DNA of 64,000 bases. Source: Theobroma cacao (taxonomy: Eukaryota; Streptophyta; Magnoliopsida; Malvales; Malvaceae). Made by a program: the position numbers and the translations under genes. The notes beneath the pieces were generated by a model. The model was not told the DNA's origin, did no database searches, and was given only the letters and a program-made list of their open reading frames with translations. Location of the stretch: the NCBI RefSeq assembly GCF_000208745.1, contig NC_030854.1, positions 16,297,763-16,361,762 of the forward strand, read 5' to 3'. This document shows positions 1 to 12,618 of the stretch, piece by piece (the first letter of the stretch is position 1; every line of letters starts with the position of its first letter).

Positions 1-535
1 AAAATTTTAATCCTTTTTATCTCCACCACACAATTAGTCAATGGTCAAAATGAGGATAAAGGAAGACCATGTGCTGGAAAAATGTCCTGGTGGTGGAAAA
101 TTACAATTTTGTCCCTGGGGTGACAAAATTACCATTTTACCCTTTTACTCCAAATTATACCGAAATCGAAATTTTTCACTTCTAAACCTCAAATCTTACT
201 CCAATAAGTCAAATGGGGCCAAAAATATTTTCTAAAATTCTAATTTTATCCCCAAGTGGCAAATGACCATTTTACCCCTAGATAGCGAAAATTTCGATTT
301 GACTCCAAATTGATTCTCGAACTCCGAATCACCATATTAAGCCATTCTAGGACTTGAAAATTCTTAATTTCATCGTGAATTCTCTATTTGATCTAGTTCG
401 AGGCTTAAATCAACTTTGTTATACGTCTAGTTACAATATCGACTTTTGTAAATTTTTCGAGACTCTCTTAGCATGCGAACATGCTATCCATCACATGTAT
501 GTCATGAAAAATATTTTATAGAGTCGGGCTTGTCA
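1..535 (-). repeat. Tekay-type LTR, 5' part (minus orientation, cut by window edge)
   Basis: This stretch aligns by eye with the 5'-terminal part of the minus-strand solo LTR ending at 54875: the same order of TTACCATTTTACCC-like blocks, the same TTGACTCCAAATTGAT block, and an ending GGGCTTGTCA against GGGCTTGACA. The LTR stops at 535, where a different LTR family begins, so it looks inserted into that second LTR. The rest lies left of the window. Confidence 0.7.
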
Positions 536-896
536 TCTTCTCCCCCACTTGGATCAACCATATGATCATTCTTCTTGATTGACTTCGACATTCGGCTAAA
601 TATTAATATTTTAATATTATTTTATTAACAAAATATTATTTTATTCCAAAAATTTTATCTTGTCTCCTTGGTACCCAAAATACCTTATTATGCCTCACTT
701 GACTTCCAAATCACCTTTTATCTCACAAATTCTCCTCCCATAAAATTATTATTATTTTATTATTATTTTCTCACTTGCGAAATATTTTATCATAAACTAC
801 TCCTTTCATCTTTTATCACTTCTAAACATTTTAATTGACCTCAATTTGCATTCGATCAACTTTATTTATCACCATATCAAAGTATGGGGTATTTCA
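536..896 (-). repeat. Fragment of LTR family B (5' end), minus orientation
   Basis: The reverse complement matches the first ~350 bases of the solo LTR that starts at 31170 (TGTAATACCCCGTACTTTGA there, TGAAATACCCCATACTTTGA here). The LTR terminus falls at 896 and the internal side is cut at 535 by the neighbouring Tekay-type LTR. It is therefore one level of a nested stack. Confidence 0.7.
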
Positions 897-1587
897 TTTA
901 CGATGATGTCTGTTTACTTATTGAGATTTTATAATCTCACCACCCTCATTTCCACCCATTTCAGGTTCAGTATAGGCTGTAGATAGCTGATCTCATCGAG
1001 GACTACCGTTGGATCTGCATTTTCCAAATCGTAGGTTCACAGTCCTCTTTACTTTTGTTTATTCGGGGGCCTTCTTGTTATTGTAAATTAAATTAAATAT
1101 TTTGGCTTACTGTATTTCAGTATGTATAAATTTATTTAACTTTTACGCTATAAAAATTATTCACGTATAACTCTATAAATATTATTTTATAAGAAAATAG
1201 AATATTTTACTTAATATTTCTTTTATTTTCTTATTATATTCAAATAACCGTAATTTCGTTTTAAATGAAGATTTTAGACTTTTAAACTCATTTTGATTAT
1301 GAAATATGTCTTTTGTACTTGTATGTTACATTTTAGCCAGTTTCAAAGTTTTTGAGAAAAATGACCAAAATATCCCTGTGAGACGAAAATTAATATTTTA
1401 TTTGTTTTAAGTTGGAAACGGCCTAAAATCTTTTAGAACACGATATTTGACAATGGTTGCTCACAAGGGAACAGAGAAACTGATAGTAAAGCTTTGCGGG
1501 GTTTCAGGTTGACATTTCGGGCAATGAGTGTCTACTGGGACACCGCGACGGTTGTCACAGGCTCGAGGGGAGTACCGGGTCGTGACA
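897..1587 (+). repeat. Tekay-type LTR, 3' part (plus)
   Basis: It matches the last ~700 bases of the solo LTR 55410-58393: the ATAATCTCACCACCCTC block, the TGTAGATAGCTGATC block, and the terminal GTTGTCACAGGCTCGAGG followed by GGGTCGTGACA at 1587. The family-B LTR interrupts it at 896. Right-hand flanking sequence returns to the interior of another LTR of the same family. Confidence 0.7.
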
Positions 1588-2472
1588 AACAGCCTTGGCG
1601 ACTCAGTTGGATGCCCTGCGCAAGGTGTCATCGAGCACAAGTTTTGGCACGAGCCAAGTTTTTAAGAGAATCATAAGCCTTGTTGATTATTTTGATGAAA
1701 TGTAATTGTTTTATATGAATTGAAATGAGTTTTAAATGTTATGAATCATATTGTGATGGGATGATTTAACTGTCTCTATTTACTCAGCTTTAGATGTTAT
1801 AGATAAACTTTGCTTACTCACTGGATTTATAAAAACTCACCCCTTCTTTTCACCCATTTCAGGTTCAGAGTAGTCTGTAGATAGTCGATTTTGTCGAGGG
1901 TTTGCTTTTGGATTTGCACCCTTAGAAATCGTAAGTCTACAGTCCTGTTTATTTTTGTTATTTTGGGACCCACATGTCATTGTAGAATATTTTTGAATAC
2001 CTGGTTTAGTGTGCTATTATATATATGAATTTATTTTACTCTTACGCTACATAAATTATTTATGCAGGATTCTATAAATATTGTTTTATAAGAAAATGAA
2101 ATATTTTATTTAATATTTTTATTTAGTTTGATTAGCCATAATTTCATTTTAATGATTTAGATTACTAAAATTATTTTTAGATAAGAAATGTATATTTTTC
2201 GATCGTATGCTATATTTTCACTAAGTTTCAAAATTTCCAGGTAAAAATGACAAAAATACCCTTGTACGGTAGAAATTACTTTTTGATTGTCTTTGATTTG
2301 AAAATAGTCTATGTTCCTTTAAAACATGATATTTAGTAACTGTTGCTCATAGGGGAGGCGGAAAATTGATGTTAGAGCCTTGCGAGGTTTCGGTTGACAT
2401 TTCAAGTAAGGTTTGTCTATCGGGACATCGCGACAGTTGTCACAGGCTCGAAGAGAGTACCAGGTCGTGACA
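1588..2472 (+). repeat. Second Tekay-type LTR, 3' part (plus)
   Basis: It starts inside the family's central region (AGCCTTGGCGACTCAGTTGG, compare ~57482) and runs to the usual terminus GGTCGTGACA at 2472. The preceding LTR end at 1587 sits inside it, so the left-hand LTR was inserted into this one. Its 5' half is left of the window or lost. Confidence 0.65.
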
Positions 2473-2948
2473 GGAAGTCTCACCTCATAATCCGCCTAAA
2501 AGGATTTATCCTTTCGGAGACCCAATCCATCATGATCTAGATTCATGTCCGCTTGTAGGAAGTGACATGTTTCACATGCCAATGGGCCAACAATGGAGAC
2601 TGTGGACTCTAGGATTACCAGCATCCTCTCCCACTAAATATTTTTATACTTAGGGTTTTGATTGACTTTTTATTGGATTTTCTAGATGCATATTTAGAAT
2701 ATCCTAAGTCAAATTATGGGCTTGGTTATGTTTCCAACTAAATGCTTTTAGTATATAACTAAGTCCATATTACCATCTTGTCTAGATGTGATTTATTTTC
2801 CTATATTCATTATGTATCTCATAGCCCTAAATTCCTTTTAAACTAAAATACATAATATATGTATGGCATTCCTTAAGAGATGTTGGCACATTAATTCTAG
2901 ATGATATGTTTTCAAGCATACAAATAATATCTAATATCATTCATATAG

Positions 2949-2951
<3 letters not shown>

Positions 2952-2997
<46 letters not shown>
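2952..2997. repeat. (AT)n microsatellite
   Basis: A nearly uninterrupted AT dinucleotide run of about 45 bases inside the Copia-like internal region. Confidence 0.95.
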
Positions 2998-3003
<6 letters not shown>

Positions 3004-3992
3004 TAATAAGCCACATTAATGTCCATCCTAGGAAAATAAAATAAAATTACAACTTGTAATTCTCTTCAATCTTGCTTGCTTTCGCTGTTTGTTAGGATCA
3101 CATCTATTTGGCACTCTTTTGAATTTTATGACTATTTAAAAATTCTCAATTTTAATTTTAGATTTAACCCAATTTGAGAAAATAATTTTATTTTGTCCAA
3201 TTAATTAATCTCATTAATTAATACCAAAATAAAATATATATTTTTTAATCCAAGGCTAAAATTAATTTTCCAAAAATAAAAAGAATTTTGGAAAATTTTT
3301 AAGAATATATAGAATAATATTAAATATATATACATTTTTAAAATAATTTTATTAAAAAAAATTGGAAAGGGCCTACGTTAATGGGCTGTTGCCCAAGAGC
3401 CCAAGGGTGGGTTGCCTCCTTGCGGCAGTAGCACACAACAGGGGCTGGCAGCACACCCCACCCCTTTTTTTCCCCTTTTCTTTTTTTTTTTAATAAAAAA
3501 AATATTTTAATAAAAGAAAGTATATATTTTTATAATAATAGAATTTTAATATAAGAAAAACTCTTTTTCTTTAAAAAAAGATAAATACAAGAAAAACTCC
3601 TCTTTAAAAAAAATTAATAGTCATAAAAAAAATAAAAAGACCAAATGTTACCTAATTGCCTTTTTCCTTTTGGCTTTGAACTTCTTTCTCCATGGATGCA
3701 CCAAATACATCAAGAAATATTAAAATTACATGGGTTTTCCTAGTTACATAAATCTAAGGAAAAATTAAAAAAAATCAAGAAGGAAACATGGTGATGATAG
3801 GCCACCTTTCTTGTTACATAACCAAAAGAAAAATGTTACATGTAAAATTCTCTAGGACAATTAATGTGGCAAAAACCTTGAATCATGCATCATAACATAC
3901 AACCATACATTGATCACATCAAGATAGTTAAACATATGCAAAGGTGCCAACCGTGCAAAATAAGTATAGGAAACAAACTTGCAATAATCCCT

Positions 3993-4004
3993 GCTCTAAT
4001 ACCA
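3993..4004 (-). other. Primer-binding site of minus-strand Copia-like element
   Basis: The reverse complement reads TGGTATTAGAGC, one base different from the initiator-Met tRNA 3'-end complement TGGTATCAGAGC that plant Copia elements use. It sits 2 bases inside the LTR end at 4007, which fixes the element's orientation as minus and identifies the LTR as its 5' LTR. Confidence 0.75.
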
Positions 4005-4706
4005 ATTGTTGGAGTAGGATCTTAGTGAATTAATATGATTGTGTAAAGTATGGATTTCAAAATTTTATTTTATAAAGGAAGCAAACAATCCAATTATACA
4101 AGCGGAAACACACATTATTATTATTGTAAGTAACATTATCACACCAAAAAAAAAAAGAATCTATTAAGTAAGAAAAACCACACCTTTTATTTTGAGATTC
4201 TTATTTTCGGATTCCACCACACCAATGAACGATTTCTCGACCAAACAAGTTTACAACTTATTCTTTAAGAATACTTTCAACTTGAACCTTGAGTGGACAA
4301 AGTGCGGAATGCAAGGCTATAAGATGGCAACTGATTTTTTTTTCTTTTGAAAAGCTTGGAGGAGGAGAAGAGAAGTGACGGCTAAAACTTTTTTTGAAGA
4401 AAAAGTACTTTCACTTATTTTCTTCCAATCTCTTCTCTTTTTATTCAAACTCTTGCTTCAAAGGTTTAATCAAAATGAAACACTTTTGAATCAATCTTGA
4501 CCATCGATTTAGAGTTATGGAAGTATCAAACATGCTCCATAATTATCAAAATAAAAATTAAAGAATAAATAATTTAATTCTTTCATTATCATTTAGAGTT
4601 CTTGATAAAAGAGTAATAGTCAAACGTGGAGTTTCCTTTTATCAACACGGATGTCTAGATTCATTTTGCAAGAATCCTCTTAAAATTCTCTTAATTTAAG
4701 ACAATT

Positions 4707-4880
4707 CTTGTCCATAATTAAGACAAAAAATATTTGATCTTGTCTAAATTTGAGACAAATATGTATCCTTGTCTAGATTAAGACAAAAAATATTTTTCTT
4801 GTCTTAAATTAAGACAAACATATTTTCTTGTCTAAATTAAGACTAAACATGTTTTCTTGTCTAAATTAAAACAAACATGT
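4707..4880. repeat. ~30-bp tandem repeats with internal inverted TTGTCT/AGACAA
   Basis: About six degenerate units each open with CTTGTCTAAATTAAGACAA, itself an imperfect palindrome, followed by an AT-rich spacer. The same array in reverse orientation is at about 6860-7040 in the sister LTR, so it belongs to the LTR family. Confidence 0.7.
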
Positions 4881-5727
4881 TAAAGCTGCCAATTTTTGTA
4901 TACAATTTAATTAATCAAATTAAAGCATGCATTCCAACTTAATTAAGTTGAATTCTATGAAGCTAAGTAGGGAATCTATTTGGACATAGATATTCCAAGC
5001 TCCAATAAACTTAGAATTATTTTTAATCTCACTAAAAATAATTCAAGCTTATTAACCATGAAATCACTCCACCATAGATTCATGGTTGCGCTATTGGATT
5101 AACTATAATTACAAGAAACAATTCAATATTTGATATTGATTATTAGTTGTCCAATTACAAACCTTATATTGTGAACCCTCATAACTATCTAATGACAGAA
5201 GGTGAAATTATCATTTCACCCTTTATGTCAATTTTGTCTCTTAGTATCAAATTTCATCCAATTAGTGATTCAATACTCTAGATCTAATCTTTTGAGTATC
5301 CAGATGTGATGAATAGCTAATTCATCAATCCATTGGGCCCAGATCAATCACCAATCTTCCTCAAATCACTAGAAGTGATGTTAATGCTATGAACTCTATT
5401 ATCTGGATATATGTTCCCAGATGTTCGTCTCAATTATAATCCCAAAATACGGAGTCTAGATCAACACTTTATGATGATCATGCTCATGGTAAATCAAAGA
5501 TTATAAAGAGATTAAACACGAGTCCACTATCCATCAAGATTTTGGTTCTATTATAAGCAAATGCATAAGTGTGAGATCAAGATTTAGGTAACGGTAAAAC
5601 TTAAATTTGATTCTCACATGATCCCAGTTCATGTTATAGTGTCATTACTTGAAGTCAACCATTTCGATGATTTGAGACCCATCATTCCCTTGAAATGAAT
5701 CACATTTGTTTCGTTAGAAGTAATCTG

Positions 5728-7820
5728 TGTTAGGAATTTTGAGAATATGGTGCCTTGGAAAACAAGTATATTCTCATGTTTAAATTCATTGAATTTATTT
5801 GCAATCAAAGTACATTTTGATAATAAGACGAAGAGTTTGTTTTAGTAAGCATTCATTATCTAGTTATTAAGGTACCAAGATTCTATTAAGATATTAAAAT
5901 ACATTTGTATGAAGAGTCACACATAAGAAACATGTATTTTAATTGAATCTAAAAAAAATTATTCACGGCCATATAATAAAGCTGGTCGCTTTATTATGTT
6001 AAGGCTGTAGTGTCCAGATTATTTCCAACGAAATGAATGTGATTCATTTCAAGGGAATGATGAGTCTCAAATCATTGAAATGGTTGACTTCAAGTAATGA
6101 CACTATAACATGAACTGGAATCATGTGGGAATCAAATTTAAGTTTTACCATTACCTAAATTTTGATCTCACACTTATGCATTTGCTTATAGTAGAACCAA
6201 AATCCTGATGGATAGTGGACTCGTGTTTAATCTCCTTATAATCTTTCATTTACCATGAGCATGATCATCATAAAGCGTTGATCTAGACTCCGTATTTTGG
6301 GATTATAATTTAGATGAATATTTGGGAACATATATTCAGATAATGGAGTTCATAGCATTAACATCACTTCTAGTAATTTCAAGAAGATTGGTGATTAATC
6401 TGGGCCCAATGGATTGATGAATTAGCTACTCATCACATATGGATACTCAAAAGATAAGATCTAGAGTATTGAATCTCTAATTGGATGAAATTTGAGACTA
6501 GGGGACAAAATTGACATAAAGGGTAAAACGGTAAGTTCACCTTTTATCATTGGATGGTTATGAGGGTTCACAATATAAGGCTTGCAATTGGACAACTAAT
6601 AATTAATATCAAATATTGAATTATTTCTTGTAATAATAGTTAATACAAGAGTGCAACCATGAATCTATGGTGGAGTGATTTCATGGTTAATAAGCTTGAA
6701 TTATTTTTAATGAGATTAAGAATAATTCTAAGTTTATTGGAGCTTGGAATATCTATGTCCAAATAGATTCCCCACTTAGCTTCGTAGAATTCAACTTGTT
6801 TAAGTTGGAATGCATGTTTTAATTTGTTTAATTAAATTATGTACAAAATTGGCAGCTTTGACATGTTTGTCTTAATTTAGACAAGAAAACATGTTTGGTC
6901 TTAATTTAGACAAGAAAATATGTTTGCCTTAATTTAAGACAAGAAATATATTTTTTGTCTTAATTTAGTCAAGAAAACATATTTGTCTCAATTTAGACAA
7001 GATAAAATATTTTTTTGTCTTAATTACAGACAAGAGTTGTCTTAAATTAAGATAATTTTAGGAGGATTCTTGCAAAATGAATCTAGACATCCATGTTGAT
7101 AAAAAGAGACTCCATGTTTGACTATTACTCTTTTATTTATTATTAATTCTTTTTAAATAAAGATGGATAATAATAAAATAAGAGTTATTATTCAATAAAG
7201 AGTTTTATTTTATCAAGAACTCTAAATGATAATTAAAGAATTAAATTATTTATTCTTTAATTTTTATTTTGATAATTATAGAGCATGTTTGATGCTTCTA
7301 TAACTCTGAATGGATGGTCAAGATTGATTCAAAGGTGTTTCAATTTGATTAAACTTTTGAAGCAAGAGTTTTAATAAAGAGAGAAGAGATTGGAAGAAAA
7401 TAAAATAACGTACTTTTTATTAAAAAAGTTTCAGCCATCTCTTCTCTCCTCCTCCTCCAAGCTTTTCCAAAGAAAAGAGAATAAACTTATTTGCCATCTT
7501 GTAGCCTTGCATTCCACACCTTGTCCACTCAAGGTACAAGTTGAAAGTATTCTTGAAGAATAAGTGGTAAACTTATTTGGTCGAGAAATCATTCATTGGT
7601 GTGGTATTGTCAGAAAATAAGAATCTCAAAATAAAGGTATGGTTTTCTTACTTAATAGATGCTTATTTTATTTTATTTTTGGATGTAATTATATTACTTG
7701 CAATAATAATAATGTGTGTTTTCGCTTGTGTAATTGGATTGCTTGCTTCCTTTGTTAAAGAAATTTTTGAAATCCATGCTTTACACAATCACATTAATCC
7801 ACTAAGATCTTACTTCAACA
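5728..7820 (+). mobile_element. Copia-like LTR (plus) inserted inside its own family's LTR
   Basis: It is 2093 bases, starts TGTTAGGAATTTTGAG and ends ACTTCAACA, with the 5-bp direct duplication ATCTG on both sides. No internal region or second LTR accompanies it, so it is a solo LTR left by LTR-LTR recombination. It has the opposite orientation to its host LTR and is recognisably homologous over its whole length, so the 4.1 kb from 4007 to 8112 is a large imperfect inverted repeat. The 90-residue open frame at 7577-7849 crosses the LTR end and is not a gene. Confidence 0.85.
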
Positions 7821-8112
7821 ATCTGGACACTACACCCTTAACACAATAAAGTGACCGGCTTTATTATATGGCTGTGAACAATTTTTTGATTCAATTAAAA
7901 TACATGTCTCCTAGGTATGATTCTTCATACAAATGTAATTTAATAATGAATCAATAGAATCTTGGTACCTTAATAACTAGATAATGAATGCTTACTAAAA
8001 TAAACTCTTCGTCTTATTATCAAAATGTACTTTCATTACAAATAAATTTAATGAATTTAAGCATGAGAATATACTTGCTTTCTAGGGCACCATATTCTCA
8101 AAATTCCTAACA

Positions 8113-9131
8113 ACGTGCAACGAAGTTACTTGAAAGAGAATATTGGCAAGTTTAGATGTTCCACAAGGTACACAAGTGTATTGTCGATGGTTTGCAAGGG
8201 CGATTTCTAATCGCGAGTGCGAAGATAATTGGTGAACTTATGTCACACAAGCTTTAGGCTAATGGAGTAGCATTGAGACCTAAGGACATAATTGGTGAGA
8301 TGAGGGTTCAGTGGGGATTGGAATGCTTGTGTGGTAAAGCCTAGCAAGCAAAGGAGTATGTGGAGAGGCTTGTTTTCTGTCCCTCGGAGGAGTCATTTCA
8401 AGTACTACCCTCGTACTTTTATATGTTGGAACAAGAAAATCTCGACACAGTCACTACAGTGGCTACTGATGAGGCAAAAAGATTCAAATATTATTTCTGG
8501 TCATACGGGGCTTGTATTCGTGGGTTTAGGGATGTAATGCGTCCTACGGTTGCAATAGATGCGACACATCTGAAAGGTAGGTTCAAGGGTGTTCTATTTG
8601 CCACTGTATGCAAACATATGAACAAATGCATATATCCAGTTGCGTTTGGCATCGCCCACGTTGAGGACAAAGACTCGTGGACATGGTTTCTTAGCAAGCT
8701 ACGTGATGCGGTTGATTGTCCTGAAAACACTATGTTAATTTCTGATCAGTATCTCGACATTAAGAAAGCAATCCAAAATGCATACCCAGAAGCGCACCAC
8801 GATTTATGCGGTTACCATTTGAAGAAAAACTTTAAAAACAAGTTCAAGCATGATAACGTTTCTATGATTTTCTCCCTTGCTCGAGATTGCTATAAGGTTT
8901 TCGATTTCAATAAACATATGAATTAGCTGAAGCAGATTCACGTAGAAGCCCACGCTGACTTTATGAGAATAGGCCTTGAGAGATAGGCATGTCCATGTTC
9001 ACCAACAAGGTGATACCAACTCATGACATCCAACATTGCGAAATGTGTTAACTCATGCTTGAAGCATGCAAGACAAATGCCAATCGTTGTTTTCATCGAG
9101 TTCATCAGAGACATGTTCCAGTGTTGGTTCC
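8113..9131 (+). pseudogene. MULE (MuDR-type) transposase fragment
   Basis: The longest open stretch (8360-8926, 188 residues) reads as the DDE core of a plant Mutator-like transposase: VAIDATHLKGRFKG (first catalytic Asp, residue 67), TMLISDQ (second Asp, residue 129) and DLCGYHLKKNFKNKFK (residues 148-163), the conserved C-x2-H region after the second Asp. Family members normally have AIDGTHL; Ala replaces Gly here. Similarity continues after stops to ~9131 (LKHARQMPIVVFIEFIRDMF). The upstream part is degenerate and the left end is cut at 8112 by the Copia-like LTR. The N-terminal MuDR and C-terminal SWIM zinc finger regions are missing. It would have cut and joined MULE ends in the nucleus and is plainly inactive. 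Confidence 0.85.
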
Positions 9132-9778
9132 TATAACGATCGCTCCTCGATCACTACCGACGTTTGAGACCTCTGGGAGAGAGACCCACCAAGTCCTGAA
9201 CAAGCCTTAATAGAAATACCCATCAATCACCCCACATGTTCATCAAACCATAATAATGCTTAAACCATATACACTTGTGTCATGATTTGAACCATAGGCA
9301 TAATGAATCAATTTGATCCTTAACTTATATAACCATAACTATATACATCATAGCCTAAAATCTCCAATTTGTCATCTATATCAAACCAATATCCATTTAC
9401 ACATTAATAACAAAGTGCTACGACTAGACCTCTAACAACAAAGCGACTCGGAATGAAAGGCTAAAAGGTTTCATTACCTACGTTGCCGTAAATCTCGATG
9501 TGCTATACGATATACTTGAGCGAATTATTTATTTGCAAAAGGAAATAACGAGGTGAGTCTCACAGACTCAGTGATCATAGACTTTGTGAATAGGGTGTAG
9601 ATGGAAAACAAGCATAAAACAGATAAATTTGAATGTCAAAAATATACGAATTCATAACTATTTAAACTTAAATCGGAGATTTGTACCTCATATGAAAATC
9701 AAGAATTTTAATGCAAGATAGTTATTTCAAACCAAAAATATATCAATCCAGTGTGAATAAAAGTTTCCACATCGAAAC
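9132..9778 (-). other. Probable LTR fragment of an unassigned family
   Basis: It starts TATAACGATCGCTCCTCG, which in reverse looks like an LTR terminus, and contains GTGAGTCTCACAGACTCAGTG, similar in type to the transcription-start area of the other LTRs here. The transposase similarity stops at its left edge and a Tekay-type LTR interrupts it on the right. No second copy is in the window and I see no coding sequence. Confidence 0.35.
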
Positions 9779-12618
9779 TGTCACGACCCAAAACTCCCAT
9801 TGAGCCCGTGACAACCGTCGCGACGCCTCGATAGACATTCTTTACTCGAAATGTCAATCGAAACCTTGCAAGGCTTAACATCAGTTTTTCTCGCTTCTCC
9901 TGTAAGTATTAGTCACTAAAATTATATTTTGAGAGATTATAAACATTTTCCAAATCAAAACAATAGAAAAACAATTTTTTCTCACAGTGGCATTTTGGTC
10001 ATTTTTCCTCAAAAATCTCAAAACCCACTGAAAATGTAGTATGCAAGTACAAAATACATATTTCATAATCAAAAATAAGTTTAAACATCTAAAACCTTCA
10101 TTTAAAATGAAATTATTACTATTAGAATAAAATAAAAATATTGAATAAAATACTCAATTTTCTCATAAAATAATATTTTTAAAACACTGCGTAAATAATT
10201 TTTACAGTGTAAAAGCAAAATAAATTCCTACATACAGTAGTACAGATAACTAGAGTATGAAATTTAATTTACAGTGATATGTGGACCCCCAAATGACAAA
10301 AATGAACGAAGGCTGCAAACCTACAGTTTTTGAGGAAGTAAAGCCAGCTGTAGCCTTCGACGATATGAACTATCTATAGTCTATACTAAGCCTGAAATGG
10401 GTGGAAAGGAGGGTGGTGAGATGATATAATCCCAGTGAGTAAACAGATACCATCTAAAATATCTAAAGCCGAGTAAATAGAGATAGATAAAATAATTTAA
10501 TATACTGTGATTCATCACCTTTCAACTCATTTCAATCAAATAAAATTAATTCATATAAATCGAGTAATCAACATGGCTTATGAATTTCTTAAAACTTTAG
10601 CTCGTGCCAAAAAAATCATTTTCATACCCAGTTATCAGGGATACCAAGGCCGCAGGCTATCCCAAACCGAGTTCGTCAAGGCTATTAAAAAGTTATGTAC
10701 TCATAAATCATGTTTTTATTTTGAAAACATAGTCGTTCCTTGGCGTTAGCTGAGTTTTTTCCTCACATGGTGGTTTGGCGTGAAGTGAACTCTAAAAGTT
10801 ATGCCTCGAGAGTTACCCTACTCGCCTCTCCAACCGAGGTAAAATATATCAGGATTTTGTGCCCCTCTAATAGGCTGGTCCACAGAACCCAACCCACTGC
10901 AACAAGCAGAACCCACCATACAATAAAATTCAACAATAGCATGACATGGCAATTATTTTATTCTACAGCCTCTCAAGGCAAATCAATAATTTATGCATTT
11001 TCAACACATTTAGCAATTAAACCATTCATGCCAATAATGCCATAAGCCAATAAGTTAAAACCTTAAATTTTCAATACATCAAATGGTCTCCAATTACTCT
11101 ATTTTCAAAGCCATCATTTAATTTCAAGACAATTTATAAAATCATGTCATTTAAACACATTTTATTTATAAAACATAAAGATTTACCATTTAAACTCATT
11201 TTCCAAAAATCACAAAATTGAATAAAAACCACTTTAGATAATTAAGACGATAGTAAGGTTACTTACAGTATTCGGAGTAGAAATACTCCTAGTCTCAGTC
11301 TTTAAGTACAATCTCTGTACTTTTACTAGTGTAATTTGCTCACCACCTATCCACAATGTACAATACATAATTCACCACATTAATGCTTGACCATTATAAA
11401 ATCAATTCAGGCTCGGTGTATATGCATGATATGATATGCAACTTATTCGACTACTGCTTAAATGCGGTGTTGACCTAATTCTGCCTATTACCCGATTAAA
11501 TGACAATTGTGACCGATTTGGCTCCAAATTGCTCCATTTCATTTCTAATATTTCAATTCACTAAATACAATTCCAATAATCTAAAATTCAGCCTAACAAC
11601 CCTCACAATTCTTCTTGAAAATTTCAGCCATTATGGTGCACTATCACTAAAAATTTTCCCATTCCATTTTCTCACCATAAATCATCATTTCATCAATTTT
11701 TCAACCAATTCACTTGATCACAAAATCAATTCATTACTTCTACACTTCACATAGGGTTCGGCCATTGAAGGTTCATGCGGAAAATGGATTCTTTTCTTGT
11801 TGTTTTGTTTCTAAACATGCTTAACTAACTCTAAAGACCAGCATAACTCAAAATCAAACAATTCCAACATCATTTCTCTCACCAAACCCATTCAGCGAGC
11901 CATGATTTCCCCATGAAAACATACAATCCAACCATGAAAATTAAGCAGAAATGCATGGGTAAGGTAAATCACTAGCAAAATTTAAGAAATTTTACCTTTG
12001 CTTGATCAAATCGTTGAATTCCAACCCTTTCTCTTTGATTTTCCCCACTTAGGGTTTGTTCTTCCTTAGTTTCTCTTCTCTTCTGGTTTGGCCGACCACT
12101 ATGGAGAAATAGGCTGATTTTTATGCCTTTTTATAAAGAAATAATAAAATAATAAAAGCATGACACATGGCATTTCCTTATTGGTTCAAATTTTAAATAT
12201 TTGACTTTTAATTCTTTAATTCTCCACCACACATTGCTCATGTTTATCCATTTCCATGATGAATAAAATCCCTTGGTCTTGACAAGTGTCGGGGGTAAAA
12301 ATTTATGGATTTGCCCTCGGAGCGGTAAAATTACCGTTTTGCCCTTATACTCCAAAAACACCGAAATTATAACTTTTTCACTTATCAACCTCAAATTATA
12401 CTCCAATGAGTCAAATGTGATCAATCTTGATCAAAAAATTCTTCCAATATTCCAATTTTTATCCTCAGGTGGCAAAATTACCATTTTACCCCTAGATAGT
12501 GAAAATTTCGATTTGACTCTGAATTGATCCTCGAACTCTGAATCACCATTTTAAGTCATTCCTGAATTGTAAAATTTTGAATTTGACCTTAAAATCCCTA
12601 TTTGACCTAGTCTTGACA
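9779..12618 (-). repeat. Tekay-type LTR (minus), 5' end lost or diverged
   Basis: It begins TGTCACGACCCAAAACTCCC and follows the minus-strand solo LTR 51905-54875 block by block: TAGACATTCTTTACTCGAAA, the GTAAACAGAT region, the CCTTGGCGTTAGCTGAG region, then the TACCGTTTTGCCC blocks. The final ~250 bases seen in the other copies are missing after about 12610. No matching 5-base flanks were found (GAAAC on the left, CTTAT on the right), which supports truncation. Confidence 0.75.

Larger units (their letters stand above)
2473..4006 (-). other. Leader/internal region of a Copia-like element; no coding sequence seen
   Basis: This lies directly downstream, in minus orientation, of a primer site and 5' LTR. 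It is AT-rich with poly-A/T tracts and a short GC-richer patch (~3370-3465). I found no gag, protease or reverse transcriptase similarity in any frame, so this is either a non-autonomous element or one that lost its coding part and 3' LTR when the Tekay-type LTRs accumulated at 2472. Confidence 0.45.
4007..8112 (-). repeat. Copia-like 5' LTR (minus), split by an inverted sister LTR
   Basis: On the plus strand it begins TGTTGGAGTAGG and ends ATTCCTAACA, so it has TG...CA ends. It is interrupted at 5727 by the plus-oriented LTR 5728-7820. The target pentamer ATCTG is at 5723-5727 and again at 7821-7825. Without the insert the LTR is about 2.0 kb, close to the 2093 bases of its sister. It carries a ~30-bp tandem repeat block (4707-4880). 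Right of 8112 lies a MULE transposase pseudogene, so the element landed in or beside that transposon. Confidence 0.8.

Noticed and set aside
7577..7849. 90-codon hydrophobic frame, possible membrane protein
   Set aside because: It runs across the end of an LTR into its host LTR and has no counterpart in the sister copy.
5728..8112. A single TIR transposon with ends TGTTAGGAATTTTG and CAAAATTCCTAACA
   Set aside because: These inverted ends are the 5' ends of two LTRs in opposite orientation; the ATCTG duplication and the match of the remaining LTR bodies explain them better.
8491..8730. 79-codon minus-strand frame
   Set aside because: It lies opposite the MULE transposase frame, which carries the recognisable motifs.
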